From NCBI GenBank assembly GCA_965226755.1, contig CBDDDT010000004.1, positions 186,001-250,000 on the forward strand: DNA of 64,000 nt, given 5' to 3'. The stretch comes from Bog-113 sp965226755 (lineage in GTDB: Bacteria > Acidobacteriota > Terriglobia > Bryobacterales > Bryobacteraceae). Below are positions 8,874 to 17,541 of the stretch, one piece after another. Every line of letters starts with the position of its first letter. Within the stretch, counting starts at the first letter, position 1. A program made the translations under genes and the position numbers. A model generated the notes under the pieces. The model was given only the letters and a program-made list of their open reading frames with translations. It had not been told where the DNA came from and made no database searches.

Positions 8874-10946
8874 TTGAGACAATCAGCGGCCGTCACGGCG
8901 ATCTTCTCACTCGTGCTTCTCAGCACTTCCGCGCGGGCGGACGAAGGAATGTGGACCTTCGATAATCCCCCCACCAAACAGCTTCAGGAAAAGTACCATT
9001 TCACGCCCACGCAGCAATGGCTGGATCACGTTCGTCTTGCCAGCGTGCGACTGAACGATGGAGGATCGGGATCTTTCGTCAGCGCGCATGGCCTGCTGCT
9101 CACGAACCACCACGTGGCGCGGGGCCAGCTCCAGAAGAACTCCACGCAAGAACGCGACTATATCAAGGACGGGTTCTATGCCGCCACGCCCGATCAGGAA
9201 ATGAAGTCGCCCGATCTGGAAGTGAATGTCCTCATGTCCATGGAGAACGTGACGTCGCGCGTGCAGGGCGCCGTCAAACCGGGGGAAAGCGAGAAGGCCG
9301 CGCTGGCCGCGCGCAAAGCCGTCACCGCGCAGATCGAACGGGAAAGCACCGAAAAAACGGGCTTTCGCTCGGATGTGATCAGTCTGTACCAGGGCGGGGA
9401 ATACTGGCTTTACCGTTACAAGAAGTACACCGACGTGCGCCTGGTCTTCGCTCCGGAGCAGCAAACCGCGTTCTTCGGAGGCGACCCCGACAATTTCACC
9501 TACCCGCGTTATGACCTCGACATGGCCATCTTCCGCGTGTACGAAAACGGCAAACCGCTGGACACGAGCGCCAATTACCTGAAATGGAACGTGAAAGGCG
9601 CGGCCGCCGATGAACTGGTGTTCGTCTCGGGAAATCCCGGGTCCACGCAACGGCTGGACACGATGGCGCAGTTGATGCAGGAGCGCGACGTGGTTGAGCC
9701 GAATGTGCTGAAAGTGCTCAGATCGCGGATCGACGCGATGAAGGCCTATTCGGCTCGGGGCACGGAACAGGCGCGACAGGCGGCGTCGTTGATATTCGGC
9801 CTGGAGAACGGGCAGAAAGCTTTTGTCGGCCGCTACGAAGGCCTGCTCGACAAGAACATCATCGCGAAAAAGGAGCAGGACGAGACGGAGTTCAAGGCCA
9901 AGGTGGACGCGAACCCCGAGTGGAAAAAAGAGTACGGCGGGGCCTGGAACGAAATCGGCGGCGCGACCGCGAAATACGCCACCCGCTTCAACCAGCTCTT
10001 CTATCGCCGCCTCGATTCGGGGCTGACCGGCATCGCTGTGCAGCTGGTGCAGTACGTGGCGGAAGTGAAGAAGCCGGACGGCGAACGTCTGCCCGGTTAC
10101 CATGAATCGCAACTCGAATCCCTGCGTTTCCGGCTGCTGTCGCCCGCCCCGATCTATCCCGAAATGGAGATCGCGCGGCTGAGCGCCAGCCTCACGCTGG
10201 ACACCCAACAGATCGGGGCTGACGATCCCTATCTGAAGGCGGTTCTCAATGGACGCACTCCGGAGGCCGCGGCTCAGGCGTTGGTGTCCGGGACCAAATT
10301 GGCCGATCCGGCGCTGCGCAAACAACTTCTGGACGGCGGACCGGCCGCGATAGCCGCATCCACGGATCCCATGATTGAACTGGCACGCAAACTCGATCCG
10401 ATGGTGCGCGAAAGCATCAAGTGGACGGAAGACAATGTGGAGAGCGTCATCACCAAGGCTGGCGAGCAGATCGGGAAAGCGCGGTTCCTGGCTTACGGCA
10501 AATCGACGTACCCGGACGCCACGTTCACGCTTCGACTATCCTACGGGGCCGTGAAAGGCTATCCCATGAACGGCACGGTGGCTCCTCCGAAAACGACGAT
10601 GTTCGGACTCTATGATCGAGCCGCCAGCTTCGATTACCAGGGACCGTGGTATCTGCCTTCGCGATGGAAGGAAGGCCGCGACAAGCTGGATCTGTCGACA
10701 CCGCTCGATTTCGTGAACACATGCGACATCATCGGCGGAAACTCTGGTTCGCCGGTCATCAACAGGGACGCCGAGCTGGTCGGGCTGATTTTCGACGGCA
10801 ACATCGAATCGCTCCCCGGTGATTTCGTTTACGATGGCGCCCGGAACCGGGCCGTAGCCGTGCACTCAGCGGCGATGATCGAAGCCTTGCGGAAGCTCTA
10901 CGGGGCAGGCACCCTGGCGGACGAGCTTCAGGACGTCACGCGGTAA
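8874..10946 (+). CDS. S46-family serine peptidase (dipeptidyl-peptidase 7/11-like)
   Basis: The 690-residue protein has a signal peptide ending in the STSARA region, then the S46 histidine motif GLLLTNHHVARGQLQ and, near the C-terminus, the serine motif GGNSGSPVINRD. Length and order fit the DPP7/DPP11 family, which removes dipeptides from periplasmic peptides. The start is TTG at 8874, chosen because a perfect AGGAGGT (8862-8868) lies five bases upstream. The gene stands alone between a divergent DJ-1/ligD operon and a strong bidirectional terminator. Confidence 0.93.
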   Translation: MRQSAAVTAIFSLVLLSTSARADEGMWTFDNPPTKQLQEKYHFTPTQQWLDHVRLASVRLNDGGSGSFVSAHGLLLTNHHVARGQLQKNSTQERDYIKDGFYAATPDQEMKSPDLEVNVLMSMENVTSRVQGAVKPGESEKAALAARKAVTAQIERESTEKTGFRSDVISLYQGGEYWLYRYKKYTDVRLVFAPEQQTAFFGGDPDNFTYPRYDLDMAIFRVYENGKPLDTSANYLKWNVKGAAADELVFVSGNPGSTQRLDTMAQLMQERDVVEPNVLKVLRSRIDAMKAYSARGTEQARQAASLIFGLENGQKAFVGRYEGLLDKNIIAKKEQDETEFKAKVDANPEWKKEYGGAWNEIGGATAKYATRFNQLFYRRLDSGLTGIAVQLVQYVAEVKKPDGERLPGYHESQLESLRFRLLSPAPIYPEMEIARLSASLTLDTQQIGADDPYLKAVLNGRTPEAAAQALVSGTKLADPALRKQLLDGGPAAIAASTDPMIELARKLDPMVRESIKWTEDNVESVITKAGEQIGKARFLAYGKSTYPDATFTLRLSYGAVKGYPMNGTVAPPKTTMFGLYDRAASFDYQGPWYLPSRWKEGRDKLDLSTPLDFVNTCDIIGGNSGSPVINRDAELVGLIFDGNIESLPGDFVYDGARNRAVAVHSAAMIEALRKLYGAGTLADELQDVTR

Positions 10947-10950
10947 CCCT

Positions 10951-11006
10951 GAATTCTGATGCGAAAAGGCCACCAAAACAGCGGTGGCCTTTTCGCATCA
11001 GAATTC
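10951..11006. terminator. Perfect 24-bp hairpin, bidirectional terminator
   Basis: Arms 10951-10974 and 10983-11006 are perfectly complementary (24/24) around an 8-base loop. The core is AAAAGGCCACC / GGTGGCCTTTT, giving T-tracts on both strands, so it can end the S46 peptidase transcript and the tRNA-Leu transcript coming from the other side. The outer extension GAATTCTGATGC makes it far longer than a usual terminator. Confidence 0.88.
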
Positions 11007-11020
11007 TTGATTTTACTGAT

Positions 11021-11107
11021 TGGTGCCCAAGAGAGGACTCGAACCTCCACACCCTTGCGAGTACTGCAACCTGAATGCAGCGCGTCTGCCAGTTCCGCCA
11101 CTTGGGC
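11021..11107 (-). tRNA. tRNA-Leu (anticodon CAG)
   Basis: On the minus strand the 87 bases fold into a class II tRNA with a long variable arm. The acceptor is GCCCAAG / CTTGGGC, the anticodon loop TTCAGGT gives CAG, and the T-arm has GGTTCGAGTCC. The 3' CCA is encoded (11021-11023). Confidence 0.95.
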
Positions 11108-11149
11108 AAGCGGCAAACCTTTATCTTCTCACAGTAGCTTGGCGCGATG

Positions 11150-12292
11150 TCAATGCGACGCGAGCTCTTCCGCGCTGAATGAGAGGTCGCGGTCCAGGGT
11201 CATCTCGACCGTGCTTCCTTTTTGCAGAACCGCGTCGGGACCGCGCGTCGCGAGGACCCCGACTAAACCGCCCAGCGCTCCCGCCGCCGCGCCGATTCCC
11301 GCGCCCATTCCAAGATGCCCGGCGGCGCCGCCTGCGATGGCCCCAATCCCGGTTCCGGCCGCCGCGGCTTCGGCCACGGTGCGCGTATCGCCGCCCTTGC
11401 CTCCATCGCCTTCGACGCGGCCTTCTTTCCGGTCCAGGCTGCCCTTTCCGTCGCCGTCCATGTTCGACATCCGCGCGCGGAAATCACGCGTGGTCCCGTT
11501 GGGCAGCGTGAGCGTATCGAAGCGCAGAAACATCTCGCTGCGTCCTTTGACGCGGCCAGCCTGTTTCACTTCGGTCAAACTGCCCATCACGTAACTGCCG
11601 GGCGGAATGATCACTTTGCCGCGGGACAGGATCGGGTAGACGGTTTCCAGATATACCTTGTCCCCCGGCGCCGAGTGCTTGGTGCTCACTGAGTTCATGA
11701 GGCGCAGGGGCAGCTTCGTGCCTTGCGGAACCTGGAACGCGATCGCGGCTGCTGGCAGCGGCGGAGCGACCGGTTCCGACCGCGCCGGCTGAGGCGCCGC
11801 CGCAATCACCAGAACGGGCGGGGTTGGTTTGGATTCGCGCTCATAGACCAGGGTCGATTCCGATTCCCCGGTCCGCCGGATGATTTCGCGCCGAATGGTC
11901 AAACGGCTTCCGTCACGCGATAACTTCCAGCGATCGGAAACCGAGTAACTGTCCTGAGAAGAGCTAACGTTGGTATTGATCAGCAGCGCAGCGCCTTCCC
12001 ATTTGGTCATGCTGCTGACGGTGACCGAACCGTCGCGGCGTTTACTTTCCCTGCCGTCCAGGTTATAGGTGCGGATCTCCTCGGCGCGCTTGTCTCCGTC
12101 GCCGATTCGATACAGATGGATAGCGGATTCCTGCTGCTCGATCCGGATCATGGGATCGGGCGCTTCTCCGGAGGGCGCCATCTCACTCTGCGCCGGCTTC
12201 AGGAACCAGCGGCCCGAAAAGTCGCGGCCGGTCTGCGCGCTTGCCGCACAACAGAATACAACGGTTAACAGCAAACGCGATGGACTCGACAT
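11150..12292 (-). CDS. Secreted protein of unknown function with a glycine-zipper C-terminus
   Basis: The 380-residue product has a signal peptide (LLLTVVFCCAASA) and a lipocalin-like beta domain (about 22-165: FSGRWFLKPAQSEM, DRWKLSRDGSRLTI). A proline/alanine linker follows, then a beta domain (about 195-285: LPLRLMNSVSTKHSAPGDKVY, KVIIPPGSYVMGSL) like those in acidobacterial TrbI/VirB10-like envelope proteins. A glycine-zipper stretch (about 300-355: GIGAIAGGAAG, GIGAAAGALGGLVG) may insert in a membrane. I do not recognise a specific function. It ends about 43 bp beyond tRNA-Leu and is transcribed toward it. Confidence 0.8.
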   Translation of the reverse strand: MSSPSRLLLTVVFCCAASAQTGRDFSGRWFLKPAQSEMAPSGEAPDPMIRIEQQESAIHLYRIGDGDKRAEEIRTYNLDGRESKRRDGSVTVSSMTKWEGAALLINTNVSSSQDSYSVSDRWKLSRDGSRLTIRREIIRRTGESESTLVYERESKPTPPVLVIAAAPQPARSEPVAPPLPAAAIAFQVPQGTKLPLRLMNSVSTKHSAPGDKVYLETVYPILSRGKVIIPPGSYVMGSLTEVKQAGRVKGRSEMFLRFDTLTLPNGTTRDFRARMSNMDGDGKGSLDRKEGRVEGDGGKGGDTRTVAEAAAAGTGIGAIAGGAAGHLGMGAGIGAAAGALGGLVGVLATRGPDAVLQKGSTVEMTLDRDLSFSAEELASH

Positions 12293-12360
12293 CCTTCTTC
12301 CCCTCCAGCCAGTTCCCGTATGTTATCCGGAATCGGGAGAGAATGCGAACGGGTTTCCGT

Positions 12361-12978
12361 TCAGAAGCTGAATCCGGTCAGAAACTCGAATTGATTCTGG
12401 TTTGAGCTTGTGGCCAGCGTATCCGGACCAAGGCCGTTGTTATTCGCGTCAGAGCCCCAGTGCGTGTAGCGAATTTCCGGGGAGATGCGCAGAAACAGCA
12501 CCTTGCAATCAATGCCGCCGCCGATGGCGAACCCTCGATCGGAAAGCAGGCCGCCATTGGCGCCCGCAGCGCGGAATGCCGGCCCCGCATCAATGTAAGG
12601 TTTGGCGAGGAGTGCGGGTGTGAAGTGGTACTTCGCCAGGATCGGGAACTCCCAGCTACTTACCGATTCCGAGAAACCGGACGTTAGGGTGGCCGACCCC
12701 GTCGCCTCGCTCGAGAAGTGCAGCGGCCGGTACAAGGCGTCCGCTTCTACGCCGAGGTGAAAAGGAAGGTGCAACTCCACGATAGCGCCGACGACGAAGT
12801 CTTTCGAATCCGAGAAAGTGTGCAGGTTGAAGTCCGCGCCGAGCTGCGTCACGTCCTGGTAAGCGTCGGTCAATCCGAGGCCGCCTTTAACGCCGAACGA
12901 TACGGATTGCCCGAATGCTCCGGCGCTAAGCGAGACGCCGATACATAAGAGCCCAAGGAGGCGAGCAATTTTCGTCAG
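12361..12978 (-). CDS. Outer-membrane beta-barrel protein downstream of rplK, probable CTG start
   Basis: The frame encodes a signal peptide (TKIARLLGLLCIGVSLSAGAFG) followed by a porin-like barrel with SFGVKGGLGLTDAYQ, LGVEADALYRPL, AKYHFTPALLAKPYIDAGPAFR, SPEIRYTHW and a terminal phenylalanine (FEFLTGFSF). A TTG at 12873 would drop the whole signal peptide. No ATG, GTG or TTG precedes it in frame; the only plausible start before the leader is CTG at 12978, eight bases after the rplK stop, giving 205 residues. It stands where rplA is normally found. Ligand unknown; the fold call is good, the start is inferred. Confidence 0.8.
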   Translation of the reverse strand: MTKIARLLGLLCIGVSLSAGAFGQSVSFGVKGGLGLTDAYQDVTQLGADFNLHTFSDSKDFVVGAIVELHLPFHLGVEADALYRPLHFSSEATGSATLTSGFSESVSSWEFPILAKYHFTPALLAKPYIDAGPAFRAAGANGGLLSDRGFAIGGGIDCKVLFLRISPEIRYTHWGSDANNNGLGPDTLATSSNQNQFEFLTGFSF

Positions 12979-12986
12979 GGGATTCT

Positions 12987-13415
12987 CTAGACGATGTCGA
13001 CACCCATGCTGCGGGCGGTGCCCTTGACAGAGTTCATCGCGGACTCCACGCTGAAGCAGTTCAGATCGGGCATCTTGAGTTTCGCGATCTCTTCCACCTG
13101 CTTCATGGTGATCTTGCCTACCTTGGTCTTATGCGGCTCGGCCGAACCCTTGGCTATGTTGACCGCGCGCTTGATCAGAACGGGCACTGGCGGCGTCTTG
13201 GTGATGAACGTGAAGGATCGATCCGAGAAGATCGTGATGACGACCGGAATGATGAGGCCTTCCTGATCTTTGGCCGACGTCTTCGCGTTGAACGCCTTGC
13301 AGAACTCCATGATGTTGACGCCCTGTGGACCGAGAGCGGTGCCGACCGGCGGCGCGGGAGTCGCCTTGCCCGCGGGGATCTGCAGCTTAACCTGACCTGT
13401 TACTTTCTTCGCCAT
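12987..13415 (-). CDS. rplK: 50S ribosomal protein L11
   Basis: 142 residues, the normal L11 length. It starts MAKKVTGQVKLQIPAGKATPAPPVGTALG, with the proline-rich thiostrepton-site segment, and has the C-terminal RNA-binding end SVKGTARSMGVDIV. L11 binds the GTPase-associated centre of 23S rRNA and helps in factor binding and stringent control. It follows nusG by 24 bp in the conserved secE-nusG-rplK order. The usual next gene, rplA, is absent; a beta-barrel gene follows. Confidence 0.98.
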   Translation of the reverse strand: MAKKVTGQVKLQIPAGKATPAPPVGTALGPQGVNIMEFCKAFNAKTSAKDQEGLIIPVVITIFSDRSFTFITKTPPVPVLIKRAVNIAKGSAEPHKTKVGKITMKQVEEIAKLKMPDLNCFSVESAMNSVKGTARSMGVDIV

Positions 13416-13439
13416 TTCTAAATACTCAAACCTTTCGAC

Positions 13440-14177
13440 TCAACTCTTTTCGACCTGCAGGAAGTCCAGCTCCACCGGGGTCGCACGCCCGAAGATGGTG
13501 ACCAGCACGCGCAGGGTATTGCGTTCCGAGTTCACCTCATCCACCTTGCCGGAGAAATTGGTGAACGGGCCATCCACGATGCGCACGGTTTCATTCTTCT
13601 CGAACGTCATCTTGGGCCGCGGACGCTCGTGCGATTCCGCCTGACGATAAAGGATGGAGTTCACTTCATCCGCTGTTAACGGCGTGGGCACGTTGCCTCC
13701 GCCGAGAAACCCGGTCACGCGCGGCGTTTCCTTGACGCGGTGCCAGAGATCGTCATTCATTTCCATCTCGACCAGCACGTATCCGGGGTAGACCAGCCGC
13801 TTGGTGGTTACTTTTTTCCCGTTGCGGAGTTCGATGACTTCTTCCTTGGGGATGAGGATCTGCCCGATCTGATCGGCAAAACCGAAAGCTTCGCCGCGAG
13901 TCAAGAGCGATTCGCGCACTTTCTCCTCGAAGCCGGAGTAGGTGTGGAGAATGAACCAGCGCTTGGTTGATTCCGGAAGGGCCGCAGGCAATTCGCCCGC
14001 GCCTTCCTGTTCGACGGCCTGCGCTGAATCGTCCTCTTCGGCGTCGAGCGACCGCTCGTCGGCATCCTCGAACGGCTCCGGAATTCCCGCTACGTGCTCC
14101 TGGGGATTCGCCGCGTCATCCTGGCCCTCAAGGGCCGAGTTGTGCTCCTGAAATTCCAATTCCTTTTCGCCTGGCAT
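13440..14177 (-). CDS. nusG: Transcription termination/antitermination factor NusG with acidic N-terminal extension
   Basis: The NGN domain begins at about residue 71 (KRWFILHTYSGFEEKVRESL) and includes LVYPGYVLVEMEMND. The KOW part is ETVRIVDGPFTNFSGKVDEV. The protein binds RNA polymerase and links it to Rho or ribosomes. At 245 residues it is about 60-65 longer than E. coli NusG; the extra N-terminus is strongly acidic (EDADERSLDAEEDD) and low in complexity. The ATG at 14177 directly follows the secE stop (one base between), which supports translation from there. Confidence 0.96.
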   Translation of the reverse strand: MPGEKELEFQEHNSALEGQDDAANPQEHVAGIPEPFEDADERSLDAEEDDSAQAVEQEGAGELPAALPESTKRWFILHTYSGFEEKVRESLLTRGEAFGFADQIGQILIPKEEVIELRNGKKVTTKRLVYPGYVLVEMEMNDDLWHRVKETPRVTGFLGGGNVPTPLTADEVNSILYRQAESHERPRPKMTFEKNETVRIVDGPFTNFSGKVDEVNSERNTLRVLVTIFGRATPVELDFLQVEKS

Positions 14178-14178
14178 C

Positions 14179-14406
14179 TTACTTGGAAAGCGCCTGTTGA
14201 AGCCGGATCAGCGTGTTGTTGATGATGAAATCGACCAGTTTGAAATAGGCGGCGAACGCAAACACCGTCAGAATGACGACAGCGGTGGTGGACTGGACCT
14301 GTTTACGGGTCGGCCACGTGACGCGCTTCATCTCGGTCTGCAGCTCGCCGATGTAGTCTCTGGTGGCCTGAGGCCACGCTTTCACGGATTCTAACGAACC
14401 TGCCAT
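14179..14406 (-). CDS. secE: Preprotein translocase subunit SecE
   Basis: 75 residues with one transmembrane helix, the short bacterial form. The amphipathic motif GELQTEMKRVTWPTRKQVQSTT precedes the membrane segment AVVILTVFAFAAYFKLVDFII. SecE clamps SecY in the inner membrane. It is followed immediately by nusG and preceded by tRNA-Trp, the standard arrangement. Confidence 0.97.
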   Translation of the reverse strand: MAGSLESVKAWPQATRDYIGELQTEMKRVTWPTRKQVQSTTAVVILTVFAFAAYFKLVDFIINNTLIRLQQALSK

Positions 14407-14467
14407 GTTTGTGCTTGCCTTTGCGTGATTGCCGTTTTTGCCTGCTGGTCGCGGAAGCGGATCGGAG

Positions 14468-14541
14468 TGGCAGGGGCGGAGGGAATCGAACCCCCACAGG
14501 CGGTTTTGGAGACCGCTAGTCTACCGTTAACCTACGCCCCT
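14468..14541 (-). tRNA. tRNA-Trp (anticodon CCA)
   Basis: The minus strand gives an AGGGGCG / CGCCCCT acceptor, anticodon loop CTCCAAA with CCA, and T-arm GGTTCGATTCC. The 3' CCA is encoded (14468-14470). It lies between rpmG and secE as in many bacteria. Confidence 0.96.
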
Positions 14542-14608
14542 ATCGTATCCCGAAACCCGATCCGGGTCGTGCGGGCGGACCGAACAATGGCCGCGCCCGC
14601 AAACCAGT

Positions 14609-14761
14609 TTACTTGATTTCCCTATGCTGCCGGTGCTTCCGGCAGTTCGGGCAAAACTTCTTGAACTCCAGACGTTCCGTCGTGGTCTTCTTATTCTTCG
14701 TGTTCGAGTAGTTCCGGTGCTTGCATTCCTGGCACTGGAAGGTAATGATTTCGCGAGCCAT
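14609..14761 (-). CDS. rpmG: 50S ribosomal protein L33 (zinc-binding form)
   Basis: A 50-residue frame starts MAREIITFQCQECKHRNY and ends HRQHREIK. The two pairs CQEC and CPNC are the zinc ribbon of the Cys-containing L33 type, and the KNKKTTTERLEFKKFCP core is typical. An AAAGGAG ribosome site precedes the ATG. It lies between tuf and tRNA-Trp, the usual place. Confidence 0.97.
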   Translation of the reverse strand: MAREIITFQCQECKHRNYSNTKNKKTTTERLEFKKFCPNCRKHRQHREIK

Positions 14762-14794
14762 TGTTCAACTCCTTTTTCGAGTGCTGCTGCTTCC

Positions 14795-15982
<1,188 letters not shown>

Positions 15983-16027
15983 CTTCTACCTGCCTGATTC
16001 ACTGAAACGGATTGAAACCGGAATATG

Positions 16028-16103
<76 letters not shown>

Positions 16104-16149
16104 CCGTCGAGAAAAACTTCTAACGAGCGAAACTTCAACGAACAAAACC

Positions 16150-16238
16150 TGGTGGACAGGGGAGGATTCGAACCTCCGTAACCCGCAAGGGGCGACAGAT
16201 TTACAGTCTGTTGGTTTTAACCACTCACCCACCTGTCC
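16150..16238 (-). tRNA. tRNA-Tyr (anticodon GTA)
   Basis: An 89-base class II tRNA on the minus strand: acceptor GGACAGG / CCTGTCC, anticodon loop CTGTAAA with GTA, a long variable arm and T-arm GGTTCGAATCC. The CCA is encoded at 16150-16152. It is the first gene of the tRNA-tuf transcription block. Confidence 0.96.
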
Positions 16239-16415
16239 GGCTTCTTCATTTAACCGCAAACGACCACCGCGCACACGCTCTTCGGGATGCGCTGGGCTGT
16301 AAACCTTGGGCCGTACAGACGCGACTCACTGAAGGGACTGGCTGCTTTCGCAGCAGAAATCAGTTTAGCATAGGCCCGTCCAGCCCGGTTTTGACTTCTC
16401 CGGCGCGGTCGCTCA

Positions 16416-16469
16416 TTGTGCGAGGTTGTGCAGGATTGTGCAGCGTTGTGCACAAGGCCCAATGCACAA
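16416..16469. repeat. Helically phased TTGTGC array between the tRNA-tuf block and cas6
   Basis: TTGTGC occurs at 16416, 16426, 16436 and 16446, an exact 10-bp period with variable four-base gaps. The fourth copy extends into the palindrome TTGTGCACAA (16446-16455), and an inverted TGCACAA follows at 16463-16469. It lies in the 301-bp divergent gap (16239-16539) that otherwise holds only promoters. One-turn spacing suggests cooperative protein binding on one DNA face. The 9-mer TTGTGCACA is close to a DnaA box, but no other origin sign is present. Confidence 0.75.
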
Positions 16470-16539
16470 GCGATCGCGTTCCGGGAATTCTCGACCCCTG
16501 TAGTATTGTACCCGGCGTGACCAAATTCTCCGGTGTTTC

Positions 16540-17514
16540 GTGACCGATTCAGACGGCTTAACCTTCTCGCTTTACCCGTGGCGTTTCGCCTTTTGCGCTT
16601 TGGATTCATTGCAATTCGACACCAAATCCGCGGGAAATCTAATTCGCGGCGCTTTCGGCGTGACGCTTCGCCAGATCGCCTGCGTTCCGGAGTGTCCGGG
16701 GTTCGCGGGGCGGCCCTCGTCGGACTGTCCCCAGGCACAACAGTGCGAGTACGCCCGCCTCTTCGAACCCTCGGCCCCCGGCGCCGGCCCAAGCGGATTG
16801 TCCAATATGCCGCGTCCGTTTGTATTGCGAACGTCTCACCTTATTTCGTGTACCGTGCAGCCGGGGGCGCCGTTCTACGTTGACCTTCATTTGTTTGACA
16901 CGAGCCCGAAGGCTTCGTCGTCGTTCGCGTCCGTCATACGAGTTTTCAAGGAACTCGCGAACCGCGGCTTCGGACCGCGGAGCAGCCGGGTTGAGCTGAC
17001 CGGAGTGACCCGCGTGGACCGGCCGGCGGGTCCGGTCGATTCCGCTCCGCTCGCGCTTTCGCTCAAGCGGCGCGAGGAGGACGTCAGCGGGGTAGCGGTC
17101 GAATTCCGGACCCCAACGGAACTCAAGAATGCCGGTGAAATCGCCGCCACACCGGAGTTTCCGATTTTGTTCCGCCGGATCCGCGACCGCGTGACGACCT
17201 TGCGATCCCTGTATGGCGACGGACCGCTCGCGATCGATTTTCGCGGCATGGCGAAACGCGCCGAGGGGGTGCGGATCGTTCGCTCCGCCCTCGAGCACGT
17301 GGAGGTGTCGCGCCGCAGTTCGCGCACCGGTGAGACCCACGGGATTGGAGGACTGGCCGGCCGTGTCGAGTACGCGGGAGAACTTACCGAGTTCCTGCCC
17401 TGGCTCGAAGCCGCGGAGTGGACTGGCGTGGGGCGGCATACGGTGTGGGGAAATGGCGAGATCCGGGTGATCTCCGTTCCGGCTTCAAGCTCCAGTGAAT
17501 TCGGCGTACCATAG
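16540..17514 (+). CDS. cas6: Orphan Cas6-family RAMP endoribonuclease
   Basis: The 324-residue protein matches the PF10040-type Cas6. It has a ferredoxin-like first half with GNLIRGAFGVTLRQIAC (32-48), a four-cysteine insertion (Cys48, 52, 63, 69) before ARLFEP, a middle segment EFRTPTELK followed by FPILFRRIRDRVTTLRSLYG, and a glycine-rich end GIGGLAGRVEYAG (268-280) plus GVGRHTVWGNGEI (296-308). Cas6 cuts CRISPR precursor RNA at repeat hairpins; His267 and His300 are candidate catalytic residues. No array or other cas gene is in the window. The start is GTG at 16540. It is 27 bp before tal on the same strand. Confidence 0.82.
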   Translation: MTDSDGLTFSLYPWRFAFCALDSLQFDTKSAGNLIRGAFGVTLRQIACVPECPGFAGRPSSDCPQAQQCEYARLFEPSAPGAGPSGLSNMPRPFVLRTSHLISCTVQPGAPFYVDLHLFDTSPKASSSFASVIRVFKELANRGFGPRSSRVELTGVTRVDRPAGPVDSAPLALSLKRREEDVSGVAVEFRTPTELKNAGEIAATPEFPILFRRIRDRVTTLRSLYGDGPLAIDFRGMAKRAEGVRIVRSALEHVEVSRRSSRTGETHGIGGLAGRVEYAGELTEFLPWLEAAEWTGVGRHTVWGNGEIRVISVPASSSSEFGVP

Positions 17515-17541
17515 GGAAAGGAAAGCCACGAGGCGCCAGTC

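Noticed and set aside
12361..12873. Beta-barrel gene starting at TTG 12873
   Set aside because: This start removes an obvious in-frame signal peptide encoded just upstream.
16416..16469. Replication origin with DnaA boxes
   Set aside because: Only the TTGTGC half is conserved, and there is no dnaA, dnaN, AT-rich unwinding region or other origin gene nearby.
16416..16469. CRISPR array for the Cas6 protein
   Set aside because: Units are 6 bp at 10-bp period, far too short for repeats and spacers.
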